Shown here piece after piece: positions 27,705 to 35,257 of a stretch of 64,000 bases of DNA. The stretch is from Myxococcus fulvus (GTDB lineage: Bacteria > Myxococcota > Myxococcia > Myxococcales > Myxococcaceae): the NCBI RefSeq assembly GCF_900111765.1, contig NZ_FOIB01000001.1, positions 1,488,001 through 1,552,000 on the forward strand, in the 5' to 3' direction. Below the pieces are notes generated by a model, which was not told where the DNA came from, searched no databases, and worked only from the letters and a program-made list of their open reading frames with translations. Position 1 is the first letter of the stretch; the number at the start of each line of letters is the position of its first letter. A program made the translations under genes and the position numbers.

Positions 27705-28487
27705 ATGCCCGCTCGCATGTATTCCCTTGGAGCACTCCTGGCCCTCCTCGTCCCCGCGCTGGCCCTGGCGTGGCCGGTGGACCTGGTCCGTCCCCTGGAG
27801 CTCGACAAGGAGCAGTTCCAGAAGCTGGCGGCCGTCGAGTGGGTGGAGGTGGAGGACCCCTCCGTGGCCCACGTGGAGGTGCTCCAGGGCAGCAACGAAC
27901 TGTTGCTCAGTGGGCGAAAGCCCGGGCGCACGCTGATGCTCCTCTATGCGGAGGGGCGCTTCGCCGTGTGGCGGCTCACCGTGGGCAACCCGCCAGATGA
28001 GGACGTCACGCCCCGGCTGGCGGCGGCGCGCAAGGCGTGTCCGGACCTGAAGGCCACGCAGGGCGCGGAGCGCGCGCTGACGGCCACGGTGAAGGACGCG
28101 GCGTGCCGCGCGGCGCTGCTGGAGGTGCTGCGCACGGACGCCTTCGTCGCGCGGGACTTGGAGCTGACGTTCGACGTGCCGGCGCTGCAGGAGCAGCTCA
28201 CGTCGTTCACCACCGCGCTGCAGCCGCTGGGCCTGGAGGCGCGCTACAGCGGCGCGGGGCTGGTGGTGTCGGGCTCGGCGAGCCGCGAGGACTGGCACAA
28301 GGCGCTGTGGGAGCTGTTCCGCCGCTCGGCGGGGCGGGTGCCGCTGGAGGACCGGGTGGAGGTGAAGGCCCCGGAGCCTTCGGCCGCCACGCCGGACGCG
28401 GGCTCCGACGTGAAGCCGGAGCCCCCGGTGGAGATTGAAATCCTCAAGCCGGCGCCGAAGAAGCCCGCGCGCAAGAAGGCGCAGTGA
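27705..28487 (+). CDS. secreted protein with secretin-N/pilus-assembly N-terminal-like domain
   Basis: A 260-residue protein with a signal peptide (SLGALLALLVPALALAWP). Residues about 30-95 resemble the N-terminal domain of CpaC/secretin-type proteins (RPLELDKEQFQKLAAVEWVEVEDPSVAHVEV, then LLLSGRKPGRTLMLLY). The rest has mixed helices and a BON/secretin-like LEARYSGAGLVVSGSA segment, followed by an acidic-Pro tail ending in a basic KKPARKKAQ. No secretin barrel is present, so the domain occurs here without the pore. A second ATG at 27717 is possible; 27705 has a GGAG. It converges on the LVIVD lipoprotein gene with 3 nt between. Confidence 0.7.
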   Translation: MPARMYSLGALLALLVPALALAWPVDLVRPLELDKEQFQKLAAVEWVEVEDPSVAHVEVLQGSNELLLSGRKPGRTLMLLYAEGRFAVWRLTVGNPPDEDVTPRLAAARKACPDLKATQGAERALTATVKDAACRAALLEVLRTDAFVARDLELTFDVPALQEQLTSFTTALQPLGLEARYSGAGLVVSGSASREDWHKALWELFRRSAGRVPLEDRVEVKAPEPSAATPDAGSDVKPEPPVEIEILKPAPKKPARKKAQ

Positions 28488-28490
28488 GGT

Positions 28491-30044
28491 TCAGGGCGTC
28501 TCGCGCAGGATGAGCAGGCCGCGCGAGGTGTCCACCGCGTAGATGAAGCCGTCCCCGGGCACGCGCATGCCGATGGCGCCGTCGTAGAAGCTCTCGCCGC
28601 GCATCGGGTCGTCCGGACGGAAGGTGTTGTAGTGGGCCACCTCGCGGGGGCTCTCCGGGGTGGACACGTCCAGTACGCGCACGCCCTCGTGGTACCAGGC
28701 GACGTAGAGCTTCGTGCCGGACAGCACCATGTTGTGGATGGAGACCTGCTGGCGCCGCCGGTACTCGCCGATGCGCTGGGGGTTGGCCGCGTCCGTCACG
28801 TCCAGCACGCGCAGGTGCGCGCCCCAGTCCTCGCCGCCCTCGAAGGCGATGAGGCGCTCGCCGTAGCGCGCGACGGCGCTGGCGTGGCTGTTGGAGTGCT
28901 CGTAGCGGTAGGCGCCGAGCTGCTTCGGCGCGGCGTCGTCCTGCAGTGAGGCGATGACATAGCCGGCGCGCCAGAAGTTGACGTAGAGCCGCCCCTCGAA
29001 GGCGAACATGTCGTGGGGGCCGTAGGACGTCGCCGCGGTGAAGCCCGTGGCCTGGAAGGTGCCCGTCAACTGTGGGTCGAGCGGCTGGGAGATGTCGTAG
29101 ACGAGGACTTCTCCCGTGGGCGCGGGGGACGCGGCGAACAGGCGGTTCCCCTCGACGAACACCGTGTGCACGTTGGTGCGCGCGGTGCCCATCGCGCGCA
29201 CCTCCAGGGGCTCGCCCGGGGTGCTGATGTCGAAGACGATGACGCCCCGCGAGTCACTGGCGATGTAGAGCGCGTCGTCCTTGGCCCACACGCCGTTCCA
29301 GTAGTTGTCGTTCGCGCGGCGGATGTTGCGGGTGAGCCGGGGGTTCGCCGGGTCGCTCACGTCGTAGACGAAGAGGCCACCGTAGAGGGACACGACGTAG
29401 GCGTGGCCCTTGGTGACGTAGACGTCGGCGGCGAGTCCCGCCGACACGGCCGTCTCCGACAGGAGCTCCAGGCCGGAGGACACGGGCTCGCCCTCGCGAG
29501 GCGTGACCTTCCACGCGTCGAAGGTGCCCTCGCTCTCGAGCCTGCCGTTGATGCAGTCCACGTAGCAGCCCTGCAGCCGGTTCGGGGCGGGGGACTGGCA
29601 GCCGATGAACGAGCGGCGTCGGGAGGTGGTGCCCGAGGTGAACGAGCCGGAGGCGAAGACGACGCCACCGGCATGCACCTGCCGCGTGTCGAGGGGAAGG
29701 CCGCCCGCGTACTGGTCGCCCGAGTCCGCCAGCCGCATCGACTGCGACGAGAAGGCGTAGGTGTTGCCGTAGCGGGGCGTGCGCGCGCGCACGTGAATCG
29801 TGTAGACGCCGTCGGGGTCCAGCGAGGTGAGCTGTCCGGGTGTGCAGCCGGTGATGTCGAAGCTGCCCAGGCTGCCGCAGGCGTTGGAGGCGGCGTCCAC
29901 GCTGCAGGTGGCGAAGGGGCCTGTGTCCTCCCAGTCGCCCTCGTCGGCGTCGCTGACGGGAGGTTGGGGCTCGGGGTCGGGCTTGTCCTTGCCGCAGGCC
30001 ATCAAGGCCAGTGTCATCGCGGCCAGCATCGACAGGGCGCGCAT
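28491..30044 (-). CDS. LVIVD-repeat beta-propeller lipoprotein
   Basis: A 517-residue lipoprotein starting at the ATG at 30044, followed by a signal peptide ending LALMACG. After a Cys-rich N-terminal domain (about residues 45-190), a propeller of LVIVD-type repeats begins: VYVTKGHAYVVSLYGGLFVYDVSDPANP, ALYIASDSRGVIVFDIS, RLFAASP..VLVYDISQP, LRVLDVTDAANP and VRVLDVSTPESP. These repeats are typical of bacterial and archaeal surface proteins of unknown function. An ATG at 30080 is possible but would spoil the signal peptide. The promoter is shared with the divergent 30189 gene. Confidence 0.8.
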   Translation of the reverse strand: MRALSMLAAMTLALMACGKDKPDPEPQPPVSDADEGDWEDTGPFATCSVDAASNACGSLGSFDITGCTPGQLTSLDPDGVYTIHVRARTPRYGNTYAFSSQSMRLADSGDQYAGGLPLDTRQVHAGGVVFASGSFTSGTTSRRRSFIGCQSPAPNRLQGCYVDCINGRLESEGTFDAWKVTPREGEPVSSGLELLSETAVSAGLAADVYVTKGHAYVVSLYGGLFVYDVSDPANPRLTRNIRRANDNYWNGVWAKDDALYIASDSRGVIVFDISTPGEPLEVRAMGTARTNVHTVFVEGNRLFAASPAPTGEVLVYDISQPLDPQLTGTFQATGFTAATSYGPHDMFAFEGRLYVNFWRAGYVIASLQDDAAPKQLGAYRYEHSNSHASAVARYGERLIAFEGGEDWGAHLRVLDVTDAANPQRIGEYRRRQQVSIHNMVLSGTKLYVAWYHEGVRVLDVSTPESPREVAHYNTFRPDDPMRGESFYDGAIGMRVPGDGFIYAVDTSRGLLILRETP

Positions 30045-30188
30045 GGGCTCATCCTGGTGAGTGGGTGTCGGGGTGTTCATATCGCGAAGGTGCTGGCCGT
30101 GCTTCGGGCGCGGTGCGTCGAGGTGCCGCGGCGCGCCGGGCTTGGGGTATGAACGCATCCAGGATTCGAGTCGCCTGGAGGAGAGCGG

Positions 30189-31199
30189 ATGCGATTGTCG
30201 ATGCGGTCGACTGCGTGGGTGCTGGGCTGGGCGCTGCTCGCGCCGTGGAGCGCGGGGGCGCAGGACGATGATGATGGCTCGGTGAAGTTCATCATCCCCA
30301 CCGAGCCGGACCGGGGCTGTCCGAAGCGCCCGGACGTGGTGCCCTTCACCTCGCGCATGCAGGCGGGGCTGGAGGGCTCGGGCTGGCTGGTGCACCAGGC
30401 CATCATCCCGGAGTCGAAGGACCCCTACTTCAAGGGGCTGGAGCGCGACCGCGCGGGCTTCAAGCGGGTGGACGAGCTGGACATCCGGAAGCTGGGCGCG
30501 CCGGACCCGACGATTCCGCTGTGGATCTACGGCAAGACGGACACGGTGCCCTGTCGCGCGGTGCCGAGCGCCTGGTGGGCCGTGCGAATGGGCGCCACGG
30601 ACGCGGAGCGCAAGACGTTCCTCATGGCGGAGGTTCAGGCGGAGTGCGACCTGCTGCCGCCGGGCAGGTTGTCCGGCACGCCGGTGGCGCTGCGGCAGAA
30701 GGACGAGCCCACGGGGTGCAAGCTGCGCCGGCCGACGGAGCGCGAGACGGGCAAGGAGGCGGAGGGGCTCCCCTCGGACGTGATGGAGTACGTGCCCGCG
30801 CGCGACTGCGACATGCCGGAGTGCGGACGGCTGTGGGAGCGCATCGGCGCGAGCTGGGAGGACGGCACCACGGTGAGCGACTTCCTGGTGACGTGGATGG
30901 AGCGCGCCGGGAAGAAGAACCCGTGTGACTGGGCCACGGAGGACCTGTCCGTGGTGCTGCACAAGCCGATTGGCGCGCTCACGCCCCTGCAGCTTCGCAA
31001 CGGCGGCTCGGTGTTCTTCGGCGGGCTGCACGACAGCGCCGGGCTGAAGTTCATCCTCACGCGGGACTTGATGTCGCTCTACGTGCACGAGGTGGCCAAG
31101 CCCAAGGCCGCGCCGAAGGCCGTGCGCTACAGCAGCCCCTCCGAGGAGGACCTGATGGTGCAGCAGCGCACCCTGTCCCCGTGCAAGGTGAAGCGCTGA
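30189..31199 (+). CDS. secreted Cys-containing protein of unknown function
   Basis: A 336-residue protein with a signal peptide (STAWVLGWALLAPWSAGAQ) and at least ten cysteines spread over the mature part (for example DRGCPKRP, DTVPCRAV, AECDLLPP, ARDCDMPECG, NPCDWA). This points to a disulfide-stabilised extracytoplasmic protein. The segment ALRQKDEPTGCKLRRPTERE is rich in charges. No known family was recognised. A GGAGGAG precedes the ATG. It is divergent from the LVIVD lipoprotein gene (144 nt between starts). Confidence 0.72.
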   Translation: MRLSMRSTAWVLGWALLAPWSAGAQDDDDGSVKFIIPTEPDRGCPKRPDVVPFTSRMQAGLEGSGWLVHQAIIPESKDPYFKGLERDRAGFKRVDELDIRKLGAPDPTIPLWIYGKTDTVPCRAVPSAWWAVRMGATDAERKTFLMAEVQAECDLLPPGRLSGTPVALRQKDEPTGCKLRRPTERETGKEAEGLPSDVMEYVPARDCDMPECGRLWERIGASWEDGTTVSDFLVTWMERAGKKNPCDWATEDLSVVLHKPIGALTPLQLRNGGSVFFGGLHDSAGLKFILTRDLMSLYVHEVAKPKAAPKAVRYSSPSEEDLMVQQRTLSPCKVKR

Positions 31200-31302
31200 A
31201 GGAGTTCGTCGTCTCCGGTGACCGGGGCGTCGCGGTGGCTTCGTATCGGAAGGGTGGGGCGCGGTCAGGCCCTCGCACCCACCCCGTCGGCCGAGCACTC
31301 CC

Positions 31303-32298
31303 ATGCGAGCTTCCCGCCCCGTCATCACCGAGTCCAACGCAGCGAGACTGACGCCGGTGGCGCGGCTCGGTCCCTCGCTGCCGGACTTGTTTGCCTGTGG
31401 CCAGCGGCTCGCCTTCGACCCGACGGGGACCCGGCTCAGCGCGCTGGCGCGGAGGGGAAATCCCCTGCGGTGGTGGGACCTGGAGATGCTTTCTCCGGAG
31501 CCGATGTGGAACCACGCGTCCGCGTCCGGGATGCACTCCCTGGTCTTCCCCGACGCCGAGCACGTCCTGACGGTGGTGTCCGCGAACCGCTCGCCCCTGG
31601 GACTGTGGCGGCCGAGGTTGGTGGCCTTCTGCGCGAAGGACGGCGCACAGGCGCGTGAGCGGCACCTGACGCACGCGGTGACCCGGCTCGCCATGTCCGC
31701 GGATGGAGCGCGGTTGCTGCTGGTTCCCTTGGAAGGTGACTCGCCGGAGGTGTGGGACCTGAAGTCCTGGCGGCCGCTTCGTGAGCTCACGCCGATGGAC
31801 CTGGGCGTGTCGGTGACGGCGTGCGCGCTCTCTCCGGAGGGCCGCTTCGCCGCGGTGACCTTCCACGCCGATGACCGACGCGGCGAGAACCTGTGGCTCT
31901 GGGACGTCGCCTCCGAGGCCCGCCCCGTGACGCTCTCCATCGACGCGCCCACGGTGTGGAGTCTCGCCTTCCATCCGACGCAGCCGCTGCTCGCCGTGGG
32001 TGGAATCACGGAGGAGGTCGCCGTGGTGCACGTGGGCGAGCGTCGCCAGGTGAGGTCGCTCTCGGGCTTCCATGGCTACGCGTGCAACCTGAGCTTCAAC
32101 CCCGACGGCACACTGCTCGCAGCCTCTCGCGATGGCCGAGGCTTCGGCGTGCATCGCTTCGACACGGGCGAGGCGTTGTTCCACCACGGAGACGGCGAGG
32201 ACCTGCACACGAGCGACGCGGTGTTCTCTCCCGACGGACGCCTGGTGGCGTGGGGACGGGCGGACGGCACCGTGGAGCTGTGGGGCGTGGCGGACTGA
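31303..32298 (+). CDS. WD40-repeat-like protein
   Basis: A 331-residue protein without a signal peptide, built of WD40-like blades: RLAFDPTGTRLSALARRGNPLRWWDLE, VTRLAMSADGARLLLVP..PEVWDLKSW, ACALSPEGRFAAVTF..LWLWDVASE, SLAFHPTQPLLAVGG, NLSFNPDGTLLAASRDGR and DAVFSPDGRLVAWGRADGTVELWGV. Six or seven blades would make a complete cytoplasmic propeller, probably a protein-binding scaffold. No enzymatic domain is attached. It converges on aat with 12 nt between stops. Confidence 0.8.
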   Translation: MRASRPVITESNAARLTPVARLGPSLPDLFACGQRLAFDPTGTRLSALARRGNPLRWWDLEMLSPEPMWNHASASGMHSLVFPDAEHVLTVVSANRSPLGLWRPRLVAFCAKDGAQARERHLTHAVTRLAMSADGARLLLVPLEGDSPEVWDLKSWRPLRELTPMDLGVSVTACALSPEGRFAAVTFHADDRRGENLWLWDVASEARPVTLSIDAPTVWSLAFHPTQPLLAVGGITEEVAVVHVGERRQVRSLSGFHGYACNLSFNPDGTLLAASRDGRGFGVHRFDTGEALFHHGDGEDLHTSDAVFSPDGRLVAWGRADGTVELWGVAD

Positions 32299-32310
32299 GG
32301 CCCCCGCGCC

Positions 32311-33009
32311 TTACTCGGACGCGGGCTGGGTCCACTTCCCCTGCCGCGTCGGCTGACGCAGGGCCTCTCGCAGCGCGGTGAGGAAGCGCTTGCGGGGCCA
32401 GGACTCCGCGCCGAAGCGCGACAGGTGCTCGGTCTCCACCTGGCAGTCCACGAACTGGAAGCCCCACGCCTTGAAGCGCTCCACCGCGGTGACGAAGGCC
32501 ACCTTCGATGCGTCCGGCGCCAGCGCGAACATGCTCTCTCCGAAGAACGCCGCGCCCAGCGACACGCCGTACAGCCCGCCCTTCAGCTCGCCCCCCGCCC
32601 ACGCCTCCACCGAGTGCGCATAGCCGCGCTCGTGCAGCGCGACGTACGCCTCCAGCATCTCGTCGGTGATCCACGTGCCGTTCTGCCCGGGGCGCGTCAC
32701 GCGGCCGCACTCGGTGATGACGCGCGCGAAGGCCGTGTCGTAGCGCACCTCGTACTCGCCCCGCGCCAGCGTCTTCCTCAGGCTGCGGCCCACGTGCAGC
32801 TTGTCCGGCTCCAGCACGAAGCGCGGGTCCGGCGAGTGCCACAGGATGGGGTCCCCCTCGCTGAACCAGGGGAAGATGCCGCGCGAGTACGCCGCCAGCA
32901 GCCGCTCGGGGCTCAGGTCCCCGCCCACGGCGAGCACGCCGCTCTTGTCCGCGCGGTCCGGAGGCGGGAACAGCTCCGGGTGCTCTTCACTCAACAGATA
33001 GATGGGCAC
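32311..33009 (-). CDS. aat: leucyl/phenylalanyl-tRNA--protein transferase
   Basis: A 232-residue enzyme that adds Leu or Phe to N-terminal Arg/Lys of proteins for N-end-rule degradation. The family hallmarks LLAAYSRGIFPWFSEGDPILWHSPDPR, THS-type WITDEMLEAYVALHERGYAHSVEAW and GLYGVSLGAAFFGESMF are all visible, and the length fits. It starts with GTG at 33009. It is followed upstream on the same strand by the LEA14-like lipoprotein gene, whose stop lies 12 nt before this start, so the two may be co-transcribed. Confidence 0.94.
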   Translation of the reverse strand: MPIYLLSEEHPELFPPPDRADKSGVLAVGGDLSPERLLAAYSRGIFPWFSEGDPILWHSPDPRFVLEPDKLHVGRSLRKTLARGEYEVRYDTAFARVITECGRVTRPGQNGTWITDEMLEAYVALHERGYAHSVEAWAGGELKGGLYGVSLGAAFFGESMFALAPDASKVAFVTAVERFKAWGFQFVDCQVETEHLSRFGAESWPRKRFLTALREALRQPTRQGKWTQPASE

Positions 33010-33021
33010 GCATCGCCCATC

Positions 33022-33864
33022 CTAGCGGGACACGTTCAGCTTCACCTCGCCTGTCAGCGAGTACGGCACCCGCATCAGTGGACCCGTCAGCTCTCCTGTC
33101 ACCCCATAGGGCAGGATTCCGCGCGAGATGAGGGACTTCACCTCCGGTCCCCATGAGTCCTTCGTCACCGCCACCTCCACCGGGTACACACCCGTGGCGG
33201 ACGCATCCACGCTGTCCGCCTGGGCCAGCGTCCCGCTGTCCAGCGCCTTGCCCGCCACCGCCACCTGCCACGTCAGCCCATCCAGCTTCAGCGGGAAGGG
33301 GTTGGGGTTGCGGATACCCAGCCGGAGGTTGAGCTGCACCTCCTCGGCCGAGTAGCGCGCGCCATCCAGCTCCTCCACCACCACGGTGGGCAGCCGGGGC
33401 ACGCGCACCGCGCGGCTCGCGGCGAAGGGCACCTGCTGCTCGGAGTCACCGGAGCGCACCACCAGCACGCCTCTCAGGGCGAGCAGCACCGTGCCGCCCT
33501 GGGCGCTCAGGCGCGCGAGGTCCTCGGGGCTCTGGACGTAGGCGGCCTTCTCCTGGAAGGACACCTCCGTCGCGGCCCCGGGCTGGAGCGCGGTCTCCAG
33601 CTTGGCGGAGCCCTTCTTGAGCACCTTTCCCTCAGAGACGAGCTCGTAGTCGGCCCGCTCCACCATGCCGGGGCCGGCGCTCTCGAGCTGGGCGCCGAAG
33701 CGCAGGGTGGCCTCGGTGAGGCCTTGGGATTCCACGGAGGTCTGCTGGCCTGTCAGCGAGGCCTGGGCCGACGGACGGGAAGGGGCCGAGGCGCACCCCA
33801 GGCCCAAGCAGACGAGTGCCGCGAGCTGGACGACGAGCGAAGTCTTGCGCATGACGCTAGACAT
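33022..33864 (-). CDS. lipoprotein with two LEA14-like domains
   Basis: A 280-residue protein with a signal peptide ending LVCLGLGCASA (lipobox LGC). Two LEA14/WHy-like beta domains are suggested: one at about residues 40-160 (LTEATLRFGAQLESAGPGM.. ADYELVSEGKVLKKG) and one at 175-280 (AEEVQLNLRLGIRNPNPFPLKLDGLTWQVAVAGKALDSG). The second domain is the clearer match, with the NPNPFP motif. The start is taken at ATG 33864 because AGGG lies nearby; ATG 33852 is an alternative. It is divergent from the metalloprotease-like gene with 56 nt between starts and probably shares a transcript with aat. Confidence 0.78.
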   Translation of the reverse strand: MSSVMRKTSLVVQLAALVCLGLGCASAPSRPSAQASLTGQQTSVESQGLTEATLRFGAQLESAGPGMVERADYELVSEGKVLKKGSAKLETALQPGAATEVSFQEKAAYVQSPEDLARLSAQGGTVLLALRGVLVVRSGDSEQQVPFAASRAVRVPRLPTVVVEELDGARYSAEEVQLNLRLGIRNPNPFPLKLDGLTWQVAVAGKALDSGTLAQADSVDASATGVYPVEVAVTKDSWGPEVKSLISRGILPYGVTGELTGPLMRVPYSLTGEVKLNVSR

Positions 33865-33920
33865 TGTGTGCACCCTGGAGGGCCTCCCCAAGGGCTTTTC
33901 CGCTAGACTGTCCACCACTC

Positions 33921-34559
33921 GTGGTCCGACGCCGCCCCAACTTCAACAAGACGGTCCGCGCCCTCATCCGGGACATCGCGACGAAGCTGCCGGAGTTCGC
34001 CCACGTGAAGGCGGGCCGCATCCTGGTGGTGGCGGGTGAGGCGCGCCGAGCCTCCCGCGGCACCGTCAAGCCCCTGTGCTTCCGGGGCGGCAAGAGCAAG
34101 GACCGCCGGGGCCGGCGCAAGCCCGTCATCCGCCTCCGCGGCCGGCGGATGCTCTACTGCATCACCCTGCGGCCCCTGTTCTTCCGGGGCTCCACCGCCC
34201 AGGCCCGGCTGGAGACGGTGATGCACGAGCTCTTCCACATGTCGCGCCGCTTCGACGGCACGCTGCACTCGGGGCGCAGGCACGCGGTGCTCGGCAAGGA
34301 CTTCTCCCGGAAGCTGCGCCCCCTGGTGCGCCGCTACCTCAAGCAGTGCCCTCCGGAGCTGCTCTCCGCCCTGGCCCTCACCGGCGAGGTGCGCGTGCTC
34401 CAGTGGCTGGAGCGTCCCGGCCCCGCCTACGTCCCCGGCACCCACCGGCGCGTGCGCAAGGTCTACACCGAGGACCAGCTTTATTACGGCATCGCCCGCA
34501 TGGTGACGCCCAAGCCTCGCATCCAGCGCGAGGCCGCCGCGCGCCCCAAGCTCCACTGA
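33921..34559 (+). CDS. putative zinc metallopeptidase (HExxH)
   Basis: A 212-residue, strongly basic protein that starts at a GTG (33921) without a clear ribosome site. It contains HELFH (about residues 102-106) and HSGRRH about 10 residues later, giving an HExxH zinc motif with a nearby third His. The N-terminal half (NFNKTVRALIRDIATKLPEFAHVKAGRILVVAGEARR) resembles putative metallopeptidases of the SprT-like or predicted-metalloprotease groups. Arg/Lys content is unusually high, so nucleic-acid contact or a structural role cannot be excluded. No signal peptide was seen, so it is probably cytoplasmic. Confidence 0.65.
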   Translation: MVRRRPNFNKTVRALIRDIATKLPEFAHVKAGRILVVAGEARRASRGTVKPLCFRGGKSKDRRGRRKPVIRLRGRRMLYCITLRPLFFRGSTAQARLETVMHELFHMSRRFDGTLHSGRRHAVLGKDFSRKLRPLVRRYLKQCPPELLSALALTGEVRVLQWLERPGPAYVPGTHRRVRKVYTEDQLYYGIARMVTPKPRIQREAAARPKLH

Positions 34560-34688
34560 TGAACTGAGGCCCGGAGCCCGCCTCAACGGCGCCGCCGTCA
34601 TCCGCGCGAAGCCTCGCTGCGCCGACAGCCAGCGCCTGGCTCCCACCTCAACGGCGATGCCATCCGCGCCGCCCGCGCGTCTCCACCG

Positions 34689-34736
34689 CGCCTCATCCGC
34701 GCGGTGACGCCGCTCCTCATCCGCGCGGTGACGCCG
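34689..34736. repeat. 24-bp tandem repeat, two copies plus a partial third
   Basis: The unit CTCATCCGCGCGGTGACGCCG with three variable leading bases occurs at 34689-34712 and 34713-34736, and a degenerate third copy follows (CGCCTCGTCCTCAT). Similar ATCCGCGC words occur upstream (34604-34680). It sits in the 380-nt gene-free gap before the heme operon. No gene was recognised in that gap. Confidence 0.75.
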
Positions 34737-34882
34737 CGCCTCGTCCTCATTCACGAGCCCTCCGCCCGCCCCGGGCCCCACGGAGTGTCCGCCCCGGACA
34801 GTCCCCTGGTGCGCCAATCCCCACTCACGGTCCTCCTGGAACCCGCACCTGTCGCCCCGGGGACAGAACCTGGGTGATGGGG

Positions 34883-34911
34883 TTGACTTTGATAATGAGT
34901 ATCAATATCGT
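34883..34911 (+). promoter_or_regulatory. Fur box within a sigma-70-like promoter of the heme operon
   Basis: GATAATGAGTATCAATATC (34891-34909) matches the 19-bp Fur consensus at 16 positions. Its 7-1-7 core TGATAAT-G-AGTATCA (34890-34904) is nearly palindromic. A -35 TTGACT lies at 34883-34888 and, 17 bases on, a -10 TATCGT at 34906-34911, so the box fills the spacer. Iron-bound Fur would block RNA polymerase. The first gene downstream starts at 34940, and the heme receptor and transporter genes follow on the same strand. Confidence 0.88.
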
Positions 34912-34939
34912 CAGTCGCGTTTCAGACACCGGGGTGGAG

Positions 34940-35119
34940 ATGCGCGACGGATGCCAGCGGGAAGGCGAGGCGGGCGAGCTGCGGTGTCTGTGCGGAAGTC
35001 TGTTGGCGAGGCTGGTGCCCGAGGGCGTGGAGCTCAAGTGCCGGCGGTGTCATCGGACGCGGGTGGTGCCGCTGGAGCGGCCGCCGGGTGATGGGAGCGC
35101 GAAGGGCGCGCACGGTTGA
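34940..35119 (+). CDS. Com-like zinc-ribbon small protein
   Basis: A 59-residue protein with four cysteines in two pairs, LRCLCGSLLARLV (Cys16, Cys18) and LKCRRCHRTRV (Cys34, Cys37). The spacing and the trailing basic segment resemble the Com family, named for the phage Mu translational activator. Known members bind nucleic acid through a zinc ribbon. The ATG at 34940 was chosen because GGTGGAG precedes it and it lies just after the predicted transcription start; an earlier in-frame ATG (34874) falls upstream of the promoter. As the first gene after the Fur box it should be induced by iron starvation. Its target is unknown. Confidence 0.7.
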   Translation: MRDGCQREGEAGELRCLCGSLLARLVPEGVELKCRRCHRTRVVPLERPPGDGSAKGAHG

Positions 35120-35257
35120 GCGGTGGGAGTTCCCGGGGCGCGCGTTCCGGGGTGTCACAGGTTTGGACTTTGAGGCCCGAGGCCGTTGAGCCCAGTGCCC
35201 CGTGGGGACTCCAGGACGCTGGGGAGTCTCGACCGGTCGCGGGCCGGAGGACGTTGT

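Noticed and set aside
28491..32009. Very long minus-strand open frame (over 1100 codons)
   Set aside because: Only the part from the ATG at 30044 downwards encodes a coherent lipoprotein. Upstream the frame is antisense to the 30189 and 31303 genes with Arg/Pro/Ser-rich composition.
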